This document shows positions 47,117 through 56,550 of a stretch of 64,000 nt of DNA, one piece after another. The DNA is from Bacillus pumilus (GTDB lineage: Bacteria > Bacillota > Bacilli > Bacillales > Bacillaceae). Every line of letters begins with the position of its first letter. Positions within the stretch are counted from its first letter, which is position 1. Position numbers and translations under genes: made by a program. The stretch lies in NCBI RefSeq assembly GCF_024498355.1, contig NZ_CP101833.1:3515001-3579000 (forward strand), in the 5' to 3' direction. Under the pieces are notes generated by a model, which was not told the origin of the DNA, searched no databases, and was given only the letters and a program-made list of their open reading frames with translations.

Positions 47117-47623
47117 TCATTTTAGATCTTGGCAAAATCTACTGTTAGACATTTCTTTGATTTTTCGATTTAAATGTTGTTCTATCAATTGAAAGCATGT
47201 CTGCTGAATCCATAAACGTTTAAAAGTATAGATCTGTTCCTTTTCATCACCATGCAAATCTTCATCTTTCTCCAACTGGAAATCTGTTAAGTCTATTTTT
47301 TCATGAACATACATATTAGTAAAAACATGAGCATTGTGAAAATCGATCATATGCTCTACTAAAGAAGAGATCGTGGTGACAAAGTCATCAAATGTATCTT
47401 CTTCAAGCGTTTTTTTGAGATCGAGATTACTATGCACATCAATTGAGATGTAATTATCTCTTTCATCCAATTCTTCTTGGGGAGCTAGCGGATAATCGTG
47501 AGTCGTTGCTTTTCTATTTAAATCTGTAATGGAGAAATAAATAATGATTTCTTTTTTATCGAGAAATTCATACTCCCATAATTCTGCATCTCTTAATCTT
47601 ATGATGCGGGTGAGGTTGTCCAG
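47117..47623 (-). CDS. Protein of unknown function with apparent CTG start
   Basis: From TTG 47470 the frame gives 117 residues, but it stays open upstream with protein-like sequence (LTRIIRLRDAELWEYEFL, then KKEIIIYFSITDL) up to an RBS GGAGGG near 47634. In that frame the only codon at suitable spacing (9 bases) is CTG 47623, giving 168 residues. The ATG in that RBS is in another frame and ends after 13 codons. No family recognised. Either a non-standard start is used or the gene is damaged. Confidence 0.5.
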   Translation of the reverse strand: MDNLTRIIRLRDAELWEYEFLDKKEIIIYFSITDLNRKATTHDYPLAPQEELDERDNYISIDVHSNLDLKKTLEEDTFDDFVTTISSLVEHMIDFHNAHVFTNMYVHEKIDLTDFQLEKDEDLHGDEKEQIYTFKRLWIQQTCFQLIEQHLNRKIKEMSNSRFCQDLK

Positions 47624-47667
47624 CTTTTTAAACCCTCCATTGATTGATAAGATCGTTGAAAAGTTTC

Positions 47668-48174
47668 TTAATTCGTCGTTGTCGACGACGAAGACCTAGA
47701 CGCAGCTTCATCAGCCTTCACACAATCAATAGCAACAACCAGCGCAATCATCATAGGCTCCATCTCTTCTTTCAAAATATCGACCTTATAACTATCTCCC
47801 CAAGTAAACCATTCCTTCTTCACCTGTCCGATCACTTCGCCGTTCTGCAGCACTTGGAAATTCATATCCCACCAGTTGCCTTGAACTTCTACACCCGCAG
47901 CATCAATTGAATATTTCGCTTTAAAGAACGTAAACTCTTTTTTGATCGTCAATACCTCATGACCACCAACTTCTACTAAAAACTTCGGTAAAAAGCTAAA
48001 CATTTTCTTCGTAATCACAGCGATTTCTTCTCGCTCTGTATTTAATATAGTGAACGTCTTCGGCATCTTCATAAAGCTTCCCTCAACCACGTACACATCG
48101 TTCTCCTGTTGATCCTTTACCGTAAATCTGCCACTGAGACTAAATACCTTTTGCTTCATATAAAGTTGTTTCAT
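47668..48174 (-). CDS. yxjI: LURF-family protein YxjI
   Basis: A 168-residue protein of the LURF/tubby-like fold: MKQLYMKQKVFSLSGRFTVKD at the start, FSFLPKFLVEV (about 60-70), FKAKYSIDAAGVEVQGNWW (about 84-102). Orthologues of B. subtilis YxjI are common in Bacillus and may bind membranes; function unproven. RBS GGGAGG precedes ATG 48174. The C-terminus ends in a low-complexity SRSSSSTTTN tail. Confidence 0.9.
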   Translation of the reverse strand: MKQLYMKQKVFSLSGRFTVKDQQENDVYVVEGSFMKMPKTFTILNTEREEIAVITKKMFSFLPKFLVEVGGHEVLTIKKEFTFFKAKYSIDAAGVEVQGNWWDMNFQVLQNGEVIGQVKKEWFTWGDSYKVDILKEEMEPMMIALVVAIDCVKADEAASRSSSSTTTN

Positions 48175-48195
48175 ATGTACCTCCCAATTTAATAT

Positions 48196-48540
48196 TTAAT
48201 TAAAATCTCTCTTATATCGAACAGCTAGGTATACTCCTGAAGCGAGAGTTGCAAGAGAATATTTAAACAAAAAGAAGATTTGCCACATATATTCTTTTGG
48301 AAAAATCACGTCACATAAAATTACTCCGAATAACATGCAGAGGCAACCTTTTAAAGTGATTTGATTTGTCCTTTCGTCACTCTTTCCAATTCGTTTAAGG
48401 AATACAATTGTTAGAATTAATCCCACTAAAAGCATAGCAAACCCAATACCAAGGAGCATGTTCCAATTATCAGTTGATGTCTCCACCCAAGTTTTTAAAG
48501 GATAAAAGATTGTATTTGTAAGATCTCCCTTATTTTTCAT
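48196..48540 (-). CDS. Small membrane protein paired with XRE regulator
   Basis: A 114-residue protein with about three hydrophobic segments (about 30-50, 65-82, 85-105). ATG 48540 overlaps the XRE gene by 11 bases, so both are translated together. It parallels the XRE-DUF3169 pair at 30.6 kb but is half the length. Function unknown. Confidence 0.7.
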   Translation of the reverse strand: MKNKGDLTNTIFYPLKTWVETSTDNWNMLLGIGFAMLLVGLILTIVFLKRIGKSDERTNQITLKGCLCMLFGVILCDVIFPKEYMWQIFFLFKYSLATLASGVYLAVRYKRDFN

Positions 48541-48769
48541 TCTTCTCAATTCCTTTCACATAAGTAAAAATATCGTTAACATCAACTTTGAAGAAATTCG
48601 CAATACGAAAGGCTAACAGTAAGGTAGGAACATAATTTCCTTTTTCCATTACGAAAATGGTTTGTTTAGAAACACCGACTTTCTCAGCAAGCTCTTGCTG
48701 AGACATTCTGGCAAGCACCCGATATTCATAAACCTTATTAGATATCGAATCACCAAAATCTCCCTTCAT
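48530..48769 (-). CDS. XRE-family (Cro/CI-like) regulator
   Basis: A 79-residue protein with one HTH_3 domain (VLARMSQQELAEKVGVSKQTIFVMEKGNYVPTLLLAFRIANFF). ATG 48769 is chosen with AGAGG eight bases upstream; GTG 48778 is inside the RBS. It likely controls itself and the overlapping membrane-protein gene. Confidence 0.88.
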   Translation of the reverse strand: MKGDFGDSISNKVYEYRVLARMSQQELAEKVGVSKQTIFVMEKGNYVPTLLLAFRIANFFKVDVNDIFTYVKGIEKNEK

Positions 48770-49079
48770 ATCCATCACCTCTTAAAAAAATCATAAACTA
48801 ATCGTTTATAAAAGTAAAGTAAACTTATATAAAATAACAATATACTTTCCAAAAAGGGATTTCTTTGAGGCTAATTTTTGTTGTAGCATTAACATAGGTT
48901 AATCTTTGGCGTTATGCATCGGCCTGCTCAGTGAAACAGGAGAAATACCGATATACGAGGCATCATGATATTGAGCGATACGTTGAACTAAGCCTAGATA
49001 TTTCAACAAAATGATTAATAGGTGAGGTTATCATTGCAGCTAGTTCTTGGCTTTATAACAAGATTAGTTATTATACAGT

Positions 49080-49265
49080 AAAAAAGCAGCAGATACTGCG
49101 GCTAAAAAGATTCCAAAAGCTTAAAAAAGTCAGGGGGGTAAGGTTGATTTAAAAAAGTTTAAAGACAAGCATGGAAAAACGCCAGCTCAAAAAACAAGCG
49201 GTACCTTTAAAAACGGTAAATGTAATAACAAAAGATGTAGGGAAACGCAAGGCATCACTAGATAA
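49080..49265 (+). pseudogene. Remnant of a basic protein, interrupted by a stop
   Basis: One frame reads KKAADTAAKKIPKA, TAA, KSQGGKVDLKKFKDKHGKTP and continues to a stop at 49265. The sequence on both sides of the TAA has the look of one Lys-rich coding region. No start is visible. Origin unknown; possibly a toxin C-terminal fragment. Confidence 0.4.
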
Positions 49266-49481
49266 GTATGGTAATGTAATCGTGAACAAAAGAAGAAACT
49301 ATGAAAAGAAAATGGTCATTTTAGTGCCATCAATTGAACTAAACAGTGTGATTTGGATAGATGAAAACAACGAGCTACAAATCAAACCTACTTGGGATTG
49401 TGTCATTATTATTAATGCTAAAAATATGTCTGTCACAGTTCGTGATGCAGAAGATGTTGAGGCTTGCCATAGAAATTTAAT

Positions 49482-49514
49482 AGTCTCATTTGACACATCG
49501 CAAATGAGACTTTT
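49482..49514 (+). terminator. Plus-strand terminator in the decayed region
   Basis: 11-bp stem AGTCTCATTTG (49482-49492) with CAAATGAGACT (49501-49511), then TTTTCTTC. It points to a former plus-strand gene ending before 49482. Confidence 0.65.
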
Positions 49515-49523
49515 CTTCACTAA

Positions 49524-50894
49524 CTACTCCTTTGGAAAAAACGTAGTAAATGTCGTTCCTTCTTCATTGCTTTCTACCTCAATAGAAGCATCGTGATAAG
49601 AGAGAACTTCTTGTACAATTGATAATCCCAGACCCATTCCTTCTTTATTTCGTGCTTGATCCACCCGGTAGAATCGTTCAAATATTTTTTCCAATGTCTC
49701 TTTTTCTATTCCAATCCCCGTATCTCTGATCTTCACGACCGCTTCTGATTCATTTTCTTCACAATGAATACTGATCTCTCCGTACTCTTTATTGTATTTA
49801 ATCGCATTGCCAATTAAGTTCTCCCATACGTTGATCAGCAATGTACGGTCAGCATACACGGTGACAGGCTGTAAATCGATCTTAATTTCTAACCCCTTCT
49901 CTTCTATCCGCCATAGCATTGAATGAACCACTTGATGAAGCTGATCATCGATCCTGACTAGTTGTTTATTCGTTGGATATGTCCCCTGATCAATTGAAGT
50001 AAGAATGAGGAGTTGTTTCGTTAAGTTTGATAATCGCTTCGCTTCTGTTTGAATAATGTGATTGTATTTTTTCCCTTCGCTTGACGAAAGCTCCCCATCT
50101 AGTAATTCAGAATACCCCCGGATATTGAGTAACGGTGATTGGAAATCGTGCGAGACGTTATTCACGAATTTCTTTCTCGCTTGATCTGTATTCTCCAACT
50201 TCTGCTGCATCATCCGAAAGCTATCGGCAAGCTGCCCAATTTCATCTTTGCGGTTAATCATTAATGGGTACTGGAAATTATGGTTGGCCATCTCTTGCGT
50301 TGCACTCGTCAATTCTGAAAGGGAATGGGTGACCTTTCGAGACATCAATAAAATGCCAATGATGCTGCTAATAAATACGGCGAATATAAACCCAAATATA
50401 ATCAAATGAAATTCTGTGAAAAGGCTAATGTTATTCGGACGTAAAAATAATCCCCATTCTTCCCCTTCAATTTCTATTTTCGTTCCCACAGTATTCTGTA
50501 TATCATTTGCGAAATGACTCATGATTAAATATGAATTTTTAAAGGATTTGATCCCGTTGTAAGCTTTCTCGCCTTCAAATAAGGCGTGCATTTGGTCATT
50601 CCATTGTGTCGTTTTAAAGGGTTCACCAAACATCCGAATTTCTCCATCTTCTTTAACCAATGCAATTTGATACCCTAGATCGCTCATGGTTTGCAGAAAA
50701 TCGGAAGATGCCTGTAATGTGATTTCGTGTTCTTTGATTTGTTTCGATAACTGCTCCGCAATGACTAAATAACGATCATTTAATTGTTCTTTTACAAAGG
50801 CATTGTAAATCAAATTCGAACAAATAAATCCAACAAAGATGCTGATACAAACAATCAAACACGTATATAACATAAATCGTTGTTGTAGTCTCAT
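49524..50894 (-). CDS. Sensor histidine kinase
   Basis: A 456-residue membrane kinase: helix 1 (about 8-30), extracytoplasmic sensor (about 31-160), helix 2 (about 162-185), HAMP (about 186-238), HisKA with phospho-acceptor His in NNVSHDFQSPL (about 248), and HATPase_c with NAIKYNKE, DTGIGI and GMGLGLS. Starts 4 bases inside the response regulator gene. It should sense an envelope-acting compound and control the MMPL exporter upstream in the same operon. Confidence 0.93.
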   Translation of the reverse strand: MRLQQRFMLYTCLIVCISIFVGFICSNLIYNAFVKEQLNDRYLVIAEQLSKQIKEHEITLQASSDFLQTMSDLGYQIALVKEDGEIRMFGEPFKTTQWNDQMHALFEGEKAYNGIKSFKNSYLIMSHFANDIQNTVGTKIEIEGEEWGLFLRPNNISLFTEFHLIIFGFIFAVFISSIIGILLMSRKVTHSLSELTSATQEMANHNFQYPLMINRKDEIGQLADSFRMMQQKLENTDQARKKFVNNVSHDFQSPLLNIRGYSELLDGELSSSEGKKYNHIIQTEAKRLSNLTKQLLILTSIDQGTYPTNKQLVRIDDQLHQVVHSMLWRIEEKGLEIKIDLQPVTVYADRTLLINVWENLIGNAIKYNKEYGEISIHCEENESEAVVKIRDTGIGIEKETLEKIFERFYRVDQARNKEGMGLGLSIVQEVLSYHDASIEVESNEEGTTFTTFFPKE

Positions 50895-51562
50895 TCTTTT
50901 ACCTCTAGTTGATAGCCAAAACCACGAATTGTCACAATTTCAACATTCGCTTCAGCTCTTTTTAATCTTTCGCGAATGCGGTTAATGTGAGTGTTTAATG
51001 TGAATTCGGGTTGTTCTAACGTATCCCCCCAAATGTCATCAATTAAATCCCAGCGGCTCACATTGCGGTTTGCCCGCTGCAGCAGATAATGGAGAATTTC
51101 TAATTCCCGCATGGGCCAGATATATTGTTGATTCTCAATCATTAATTCCCAACGGTTCGTATCAATCTGAATATTCCCCGCAGTTGTTAAAGCTTCTATG
51201 GATTTACGATATCTTCGTAAAATGGCATTTACACGGAATAGCAGTTCCTTCGTTTCAAATGGTTTGACGATATAATCATCAATCCCTTGTTCAAATCCTT
51301 GCTGTTTATCTTCAATTTGCCCTTTCGCTGTCAGCATAATGACAGGCAGTTCATATTGTTTGATAACAATGCTAGCCAGCTGAAAGCCATCCATTCCAGG
51401 CATCATCACATCAATGATCATGAGATCAAATGACTGATGTTGCAAAAAAGCAAGCGCTGCCTCAGCATTGCTTGCTTTTATCACGTGATATCCCGCCTGC
51501 TCTAAATGGATGGACACTAATTGCAAAATGGCTTCATCATCATCCACAACCAATACATGCAA
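50891..51562 (-). CDS. OmpR-family response regulator
   Basis: A 223-residue regulator: receiver (1-115) with acidic pocket VVDDDEA, phospho-acceptor Asp in MIIDVMMPGMDG (about 52) and Lys in YIVKPFE (about 101); then a winged-helix output (about 128-222). It directly follows the MMPL gene and overlaps the kinase gene by 4 bases. Direct 11-bp-period repeats upstream of the operon are the likely binding site. Confidence 0.93.
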   Translation of the reverse strand: MHVLVVDDDEAILQLVSIHLEQAGYHVIKASNAEAALAFLQHQSFDLMIIDVMMPGMDGFQLASIVIKQYELPVIMLTAKGQIEDKQQGFEQGIDDYIVKPFETKELLFRVNAILRRYRKSIEALTTAGNIQIDTNRWELMIENQQYIWPMRELEILHYLLQRANRNVSRWDLIDDIWGDTLEQPEFTLNTHINRIRERLKRAEANVEIVTIRGFGYQLEVKE

Positions 51563-53677
51563 TTAACCTTCCTCCTTTATCACCTTATCTTTGTCTTTTT
51601 CAAAGAATAATATGAGCGACGGCAGCAACATTCCTCGAACTAAGAATGTATCGATGATAATCCCAATAGCGACAATAAATCCAAAGATAAATAAATCGGT
51701 AATGGGCATGGTCATTAATGCGGCAAACGTTGCGGCAAGAATGATCCCCGCTGAAGAAATGACCCCTCCTGTGTTTCGTATCGCCACTTGTAATGCAGCT
51801 TTGACGTGTAACGTTTTACGTTCTTCTAAGAAACGGCTCACAAGGATGATATTATAGTCAATTCCTAAAGCCACTAAAAAGATAAAGGCATATACAGGGG
51901 CACGAGTGGAAATGGCATCATATCCAAATAACACATCGACTAAGAAAATGCCTAACCCTAAAGCAGATACAAAGGAGATTAAAATCGTCGCCATCATATA
52001 AATCGACATTTTGATCGAGCGTGTCAGAACGAGTAACAAGAGAAGAATGAGTAACGTTTCCAGCAAAACAATCTTTTTAATATCTGATTGATTCACTTGT
52101 TGTTCATCCACTAATTTAGCCGTTGTGCCCGCAAAAGATAGCTGAACCTCTTGACCATCTGATAAACGATAGGTGGATTGATCTGTACGGAATTCTTTTA
52201 AAAATTCAATGGCCTCTATACTGTATGGATTCACCTTCAGTGATACAGTCATTTTGCCATGCTCTCCATTTTTGGTAACTCCCGAAGGACGAGCCGACCC
52301 TATCTGGTCATTTTCTGAGAAATGAGAAGAGATTTCTTGTAAATGTTCCTGAGATAGGTTTTGACCGGTCACTAGCACCGTTGTCTGGGCTAGATCTCCT
52401 TTATTAAATTGATCCTCGACGATTTCAAATGCGACACGAGAAGGTAAATCCTTCGGGAAATTTTTCACTGAGTTAAATTCATACTGTAAATTGAAAACAT
52501 TCGCCCCTGTCACAAGTAAAAACAGTAAGACAGCACCACCAATCAATCCTGGTTTTCGAACAACAAACTTTGCAATAGGCCCCCAAATGCCATGCTTCAC
52601 TTCTCTCGCTTCACCATATTTGGGCACTTTCGGCCAAAATGCTTTACGGCCAAATAACGCAAACAATGCTGGGATTAGTGTAACAGAAGCCATCATAATG
52701 ATCACCATCGCAGCACCGAAGATTGGAGCAAAGTTTTGATAATCACGGAAATCTGCCACAAATAAAATGATCATTGCCGCGAATACTGTACCTCCTGCAA
52801 ATAATACGGGTTTTGCCGTTGCACGCATTGCCACTTTCATCGCTTCATATTGATTTTCATCATGATTCAACTCTTCACGATAGCGAGAAAAAACAAATAA
52901 TGAATAATCAATCACAGCCGCAAATAATAAAATACTCATAATAGAAGTGGTCGAGTTATTGATTTCAAGTCCACCGACGCCAAGTAAAGCGACGACTTGA
53001 TTTACCACTTGATAGACAATCACCGTTGCAAATAATGGGATGATCGCTAATAACGGGGAACGGTAAATGGCTATCAATAAAACCAAAATGATCGCAACGG
53101 TGGCTAATAACAGCTTCAAGTCAGCAGATTCAAATAACTTAACAGTATCTCCAGCTATACCTGCTGGGCCCGTAATATAAAAATCTGTATCTAACCCTTT
53201 TGCTATCTTTTTACCAACCTTTGTTGTTTCATCATTAATCTCTGCATAATCAGCATTGCCTAATCCGGCTTTCAAATTCATTGGCACAATCATAGTAGAT
53301 TGATCTTCTGATAAAAATGCGGATAACGCTTGAGGAGGCAATGCGGTAACATCGACAATGTCTTCAATCCCCTCAATTTTTGCCTCTTTGATTCCTTTTA
53401 TAATCGTTTTTACATCTTTGATAGCCAGCTTGCCATCAGGATGATGGAAGACATATAACCCCGGAGTCCCTTTGTCACTTGGGAAATACTGATCTAACTG
53501 CTTTTGTGTCACAATAGACTGAGCATCACTAGGTAAAGACTGAAAGTTACTCACTTTATGATCGCCCAATGTAGGACCAGCACTCAACCCTATCATGAGA
53601 ACAAGCCAAATGATAACGGTCAGCCAAGCTCCCTTTTTTGTAGAAATTTTATCAATAAATGATCTAAATAAACTCAC
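51563..53677 (-). CDS. MMPL-family RND-type exporter
   Basis: A 704-residue membrane protein with the MMPL plan: helix 1 (about 20-40), large outside loop (about 45-175), five helices (about 178-340), helix 7 (about 375), second loop (about 400-520), five final helices (about 530-690). GTG 53677 is chosen because AGGAGGAG precedes it; ATG 53761 would lie upstream of the promoter. Relatives such as YdfJ export lipophilic compounds or lipids. First gene of an operon with a two-component system, consistent with inducible resistance. Confidence 0.9.
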   Translation of the reverse strand: MSLFRSFIDKISTKKGAWLTVIIWLVLMIGLSAGPTLGDHKVSNFQSLPSDAQSIVTQKQLDQYFPSDKGTPGLYVFHHPDGKLAIKDVKTIIKGIKEAKIEGIEDIVDVTALPPQALSAFLSEDQSTMIVPMNLKAGLGNADYAEINDETTKVGKKIAKGLDTDFYITGPAGIAGDTVKLFESADLKLLLATVAIILVLLIAIYRSPLLAIIPLFATVIVYQVVNQVVALLGVGGLEINNSTTSIMSILLFAAVIDYSLFVFSRYREELNHDENQYEAMKVAMRATAKPVLFAGGTVFAAMIILFVADFRDYQNFAPIFGAAMVIIMMASVTLIPALFALFGRKAFWPKVPKYGEAREVKHGIWGPIAKFVVRKPGLIGGAVLLFLLVTGANVFNLQYEFNSVKNFPKDLPSRVAFEIVEDQFNKGDLAQTTVLVTGQNLSQEHLQEISSHFSENDQIGSARPSGVTKNGEHGKMTVSLKVNPYSIEAIEFLKEFRTDQSTYRLSDGQEVQLSFAGTTAKLVDEQQVNQSDIKKIVLLETLLILLLLLVLTRSIKMSIYMMATILISFVSALGLGIFLVDVLFGYDAISTRAPVYAFIFLVALGIDYNIILVSRFLEERKTLHVKAALQVAIRNTGGVISSAGIILAATFAALMTMPITDLFIFGFIVAIGIIIDTFLVRGMLLPSLILFFEKDKDKVIKEEG

Positions 53678-53708
53678 CGATTGTTCTCCTCCTTTTCTCA
53701 CCGCTTCG

Positions 53709-53741
53709 AGTATATCGCTCGTATATAAACTTGATATAAAC
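53709..53741 (-). promoter_or_regulatory. MMPL operon promoter with 11-bp direct repeats
   Basis: Minus-strand -10 TATACT (53714-53709). The poor -35 region is covered by two exact copies of GTTTATAT (plus strand ATATAAAC at 53723-53730 and 53734-53741), 11 bp apart, as for OmpR-family regulators that activate from the -35 zone. Confidence 0.65.
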
Positions 53742-53767
53742 TCAGTGGAAGAAGGAGGCATGAAAAT

Positions 53768-53794
53768 AAAAAAGCAGAGGTTTATCCCTCTGCT
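53768..53794 (-). terminator. Terminator of the MBL-fold gene
   Basis: 8-bp stem AGCAGAGG with CCTCTGCT (53794-53787 and 53780-53773) followed by TTTTTATTTT on the minus strand. It overlaps the last codons of the MBL gene. Confidence 0.88.
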
Positions 53795-54648
53795 AATCCT
53801 TCATAACCATTTACAAAATACGCGATCGCCTCTAACTCATCTTCTTTCAGTTCTCTGTTCACATGTGCTTGATATTCACTCTTGATTCTCTGCTGATCTC
53901 CACCATAAAGATCAGTGTATTTCGCAATCATCCTAAGCTTGTCTGTTTCCTGACGAAACTCCTCTTTTGTCCACGGCCTTTGGTGTGACGGAATATACGT
54001 ATCGGCATCAAAAGCATCTAGCTCATCTAAAAGACGCAAGATTTCTTTTACCGTATAATGTACTTTTTCAGCATACATTTTCGGATAAATGCAATCAGCA
54101 AGAAAAAGGATTTTCTCTTCTTTCACATATACGATCACTGAATCTGCGGCATGATCGCCCCCAACATGTTGCACGACACAAGTAACCCCGCCAAGATCAA
54201 TTTCCATCCGATGATCAAACGTGACATTCGGTAAAACCACCTGAATCTCTCGATGATCCTGATATTCTTCCTTGATGGCTTTCGCACAGAACTCAATCTC
54301 CGTCCCTTCCCTCACCCGCTCATCAATCGCCTCATCTGACCAAGAAAACGGAAGAAGCTTCTCCATTTCCTTTCTGGTCTTGGCAGAAGAAATTGAAACC
54401 GTATCAGGCAATGCCGGCAGACCAAAAATATGATCCCAATGCCAATGCGTGAGGACAACCAGATCGGGCGAGGCGTTCTCATTTTTTAATGTTTCTTTGA
54501 TGAAATAGTTCGCATGATTTTCCGAGTTGCCGGCATCGATCATTAATGTTTTGTTATTGCCTACGACCACGCCTAGGATGGGGCGGTCGGTTCTTGATAC
54601 TGGTGTGATGTAGGAGAAGGTTTGGCCTAATTTTTTGATTGTGTGCAT
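53782..54648 (-). CDS. MBL-fold metallo-hydrolase
   Basis: A 288-residue metallo-beta-lactamase fold protein. The metal motif HWHWDH (LTHWHWDHIFG, about 61-71) is followed by a further His in VVQHVGGDHAADS, Asp in FLADCIYP and a late His in IPSHQRPW, so both zinc sites look complete. Substrate is unknown; glyoxalase II, lactonase and phosphodiesterase activities all occur in this superfamily. RBS is weak (AAAGCAGG). Monocistronic. Confidence 0.88.
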   Translation of the reverse strand: MHTIKKLGQTFSYITPVSRTDRPILGVVVGNNKTLMIDAGNSENHANYFIKETLKNENASPDLVVLTHWHWDHIFGLPALPDTVSISSAKTRKEMEKLLPFSWSDEAIDERVREGTEIEFCAKAIKEEYQDHREIQVVLPNVTFDHRMEIDLGGVTCVVQHVGGDHAADSVIVYVKEEKILFLADCIYPKMYAEKVHYTVKEILRLLDELDAFDADTYIPSHQRPWTKEEFRQETDKLRMIAKYTDLYGGDQQRIKSEYQAHVNRELKEDELEAIAYFVNGYEGLAEG

Positions 54649-54717
54649 GGTGTGCCTGCTTTCTAATATTTTTAAGTTTTATCCCCGTTGAATTGTTATG
54701 CGCTAGTTAATCAAATA

Positions 54718-56140
54718 TTATTTCTTTAACAAACGTTTGGCTAACTTTCGATCTTCTTTATCTTTCGTCTTCACGTAAATATTTTCGATCAATTCCCTCG
54801 TGGCAGCTTGCTGCGAATACAAAGGAGACCATTCCTTTAATACAATTAAAGCATGATACTGTAAATTTCCATCATCCATCTGACCTAAGTGCAGCTTGAA
54901 TTAATGGCAATCCTACACCTTCGTATTCATATAAATCTTGCACAATATATTGTAGACAAGCCACTTCATCATCTGAAAGGTTTGATAACGATAAATGTGT
55001 TTCTGCAAATGTGCAAAGCTCTCTAATATGCTTGGGATGATTTGTGTCCATCACAGCAAAGTATATTTCACTATTTTCCGGATCTTTCTCAAGTAAAGCA
55101 AATAGATGCTCAATCACATCTAAACGATAAAAGAGAGCGATTTTAAGTGCTTGGGAGCTAAAACCCTGTTGTAACGTATCGATTGCAAGCTTTGGCCATC
55201 TACTGTCATTGATGAACGGTTGAACCGCTTCCTGGATACCCTTATAATCGTCCTGTTTCCATGAATCATTCAATCGGTCTTCCCAAATCTCTTGATCATA
55301 ATTTAAAAACTCATTTATTTTCAATATTGGATAAAAGTCCTCAATTGCTTGGCAGTGCTTATGAGCATGGTGAATAAAATAGCAGAGAACTGAGCTTACA
55401 TTTGGATAATCTTCGATACTGTGGATAGAAACCTCATCTTCTAATAGTGCTTGAATGATGAGACTCGCTCCATCATATAATTCTTTGGAAATTTCATCTT
55501 CGGATAAAGCTGTTTCCAGATCACCATTAAGAGCGCAAGTATAGGCTAAGTATTCATTCATGATTGTATTTTCGCAGCCCTTTGTTAGTAACCATCGTTT
55601 TATTTCTGGCGTCGATGCTTCCAATTGCTCAACAGCCGAAATCTTTCCCCATCCATCGACGGACTTTGCAAGACGCCAAACATGTTCGTTTCCTTGAATT
55701 GTGCCATTCTTCAATGCAAATACGACATAAGAAGTAAATTCTTCATGCATACCTAATGTGAATAAGAGCTCTTTGTATTTATCGCAGTTCGTACATCCCA
55801 GTATCGTGACTGCAAATTTGACAACCTCCCGATGTGCTGCATGTTCAAGAAGCCATAGCGCTTCTTGCTGTACAAGAGACTCCTCCCATTGTTTATGATG
55901 AAATCGCTCAATTAATTTACTACTGCGGCTCGCTATATTGTCAGAAATGATTTTTTCATATGTTTTCTTTCTTGTTGCATTTGTAGGATGATTCAGTTGT
56001 TTTTCAAAAAGCTTCAATAGTTTCTTCACATAAAAAGGAGCAGGTCCTTCATCTACATAATATTCAGATAAACCGGGAGCAAATCGCGGTTCATTTTCAT
56101 CAAATAAATATTCTTCATCAGGTAAACGGCCGTCTACTAT
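54718..56140 (-). pseudogene. Frameshifted alpha-helical (HEAT-like) protein gene
   Basis: The main frame (56029-54872) gives 385 residues of helical repeats. It stops at LRSDG, but the next frame continues smoothly as DDGNLQYHALIVLKEWSPLY to a stop at 54718. The break lies in a tandem GATG-GATG (54880-54873), so a 4-bp duplication explains it. At the 5' end the coding sense also extends above ATG 56029 (LPDEEYLFDENEPRFAPG) to ATA 56140, which overlaps the previous stop; no standard start is present there. Function unknown. Confidence 0.7.
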
Positions 56141-56550
56141 TTTATGATGTGATTGAATTGTTGTTGAATAAAGGGGACGATTTTCTCTTTATGATCCCAT
56201 GGTAGAAAGTCTAACTTCATTGAATCATCTAAAACCGTTTCATGATCTACCTTCACAATACAACGAAATCGTACATAACCGCCAAGTTTAACGGACACTT
56301 TGTGTTTTGTACCATCTTGAAGCTCCAATATCCCCGACAATTTTGAATAGGGAATCATATGAGTCAATAAACTTTTTCGTTGTTTTTTATCAACTGTCAC
56401 ACCATCAATGATCAGTTGCTCTTCTTTTATTTGGTTTATAATTTCTATAGAATGCCCTTTATAATCAGTTTTCCACGTTTTATGTATTTCCTTTTCTACA
56501 TTTTTTACTACGTTACGCATTTCAAGTTTAAAGTCAGCTTTAAAACCCAT
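56137..56550 (-). CDS. Conserved-looking small protein, unknown
   Basis: 137 residues, soluble, mixed alpha/beta by pattern, with a charged N-terminus. RBS GGAGA precedes ATG 56550. Its stop overlaps the upstream end of the frameshifted gene, so the two were one operon. No family recognised. The 239 bases to its right (56551-56789) hold no feature I can support. Confidence 0.6.
   Translation of the reverse strand: MGFKADFKLEMRNVVKNVEKEIHKTWKTDYKGHSIEIINQIKEEQLIIDGVTVDKKQRKSLLTHMIPYSKLSGILELQDGTKHKVSVKLGGYVRFRCIVKVDHETVLDDSMKLDFLPWDHKEKIVPFIQQQFNHIIK

Larger units (their letters stand above)
48770..49523. other. 754-base region of decayed sequence
   Basis: No intact gene that I trust. A 141-codon frame (49171-49596, plus) runs through a terminator into the opposing kinase gene and has no RBS, so I do not call it. 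A broken frame at 49080-49265 and a plus-strand terminator at 49482-49514 suggest old plus-strand genes. Confidence 0.5.

Noticed and set aside
49171-49596. 141-codon plus-strand frame
   Set aside because: No RBS; it passes through a plus-strand terminator and 70 bases into the histidine kinase gene. Treated as decayed sequence.
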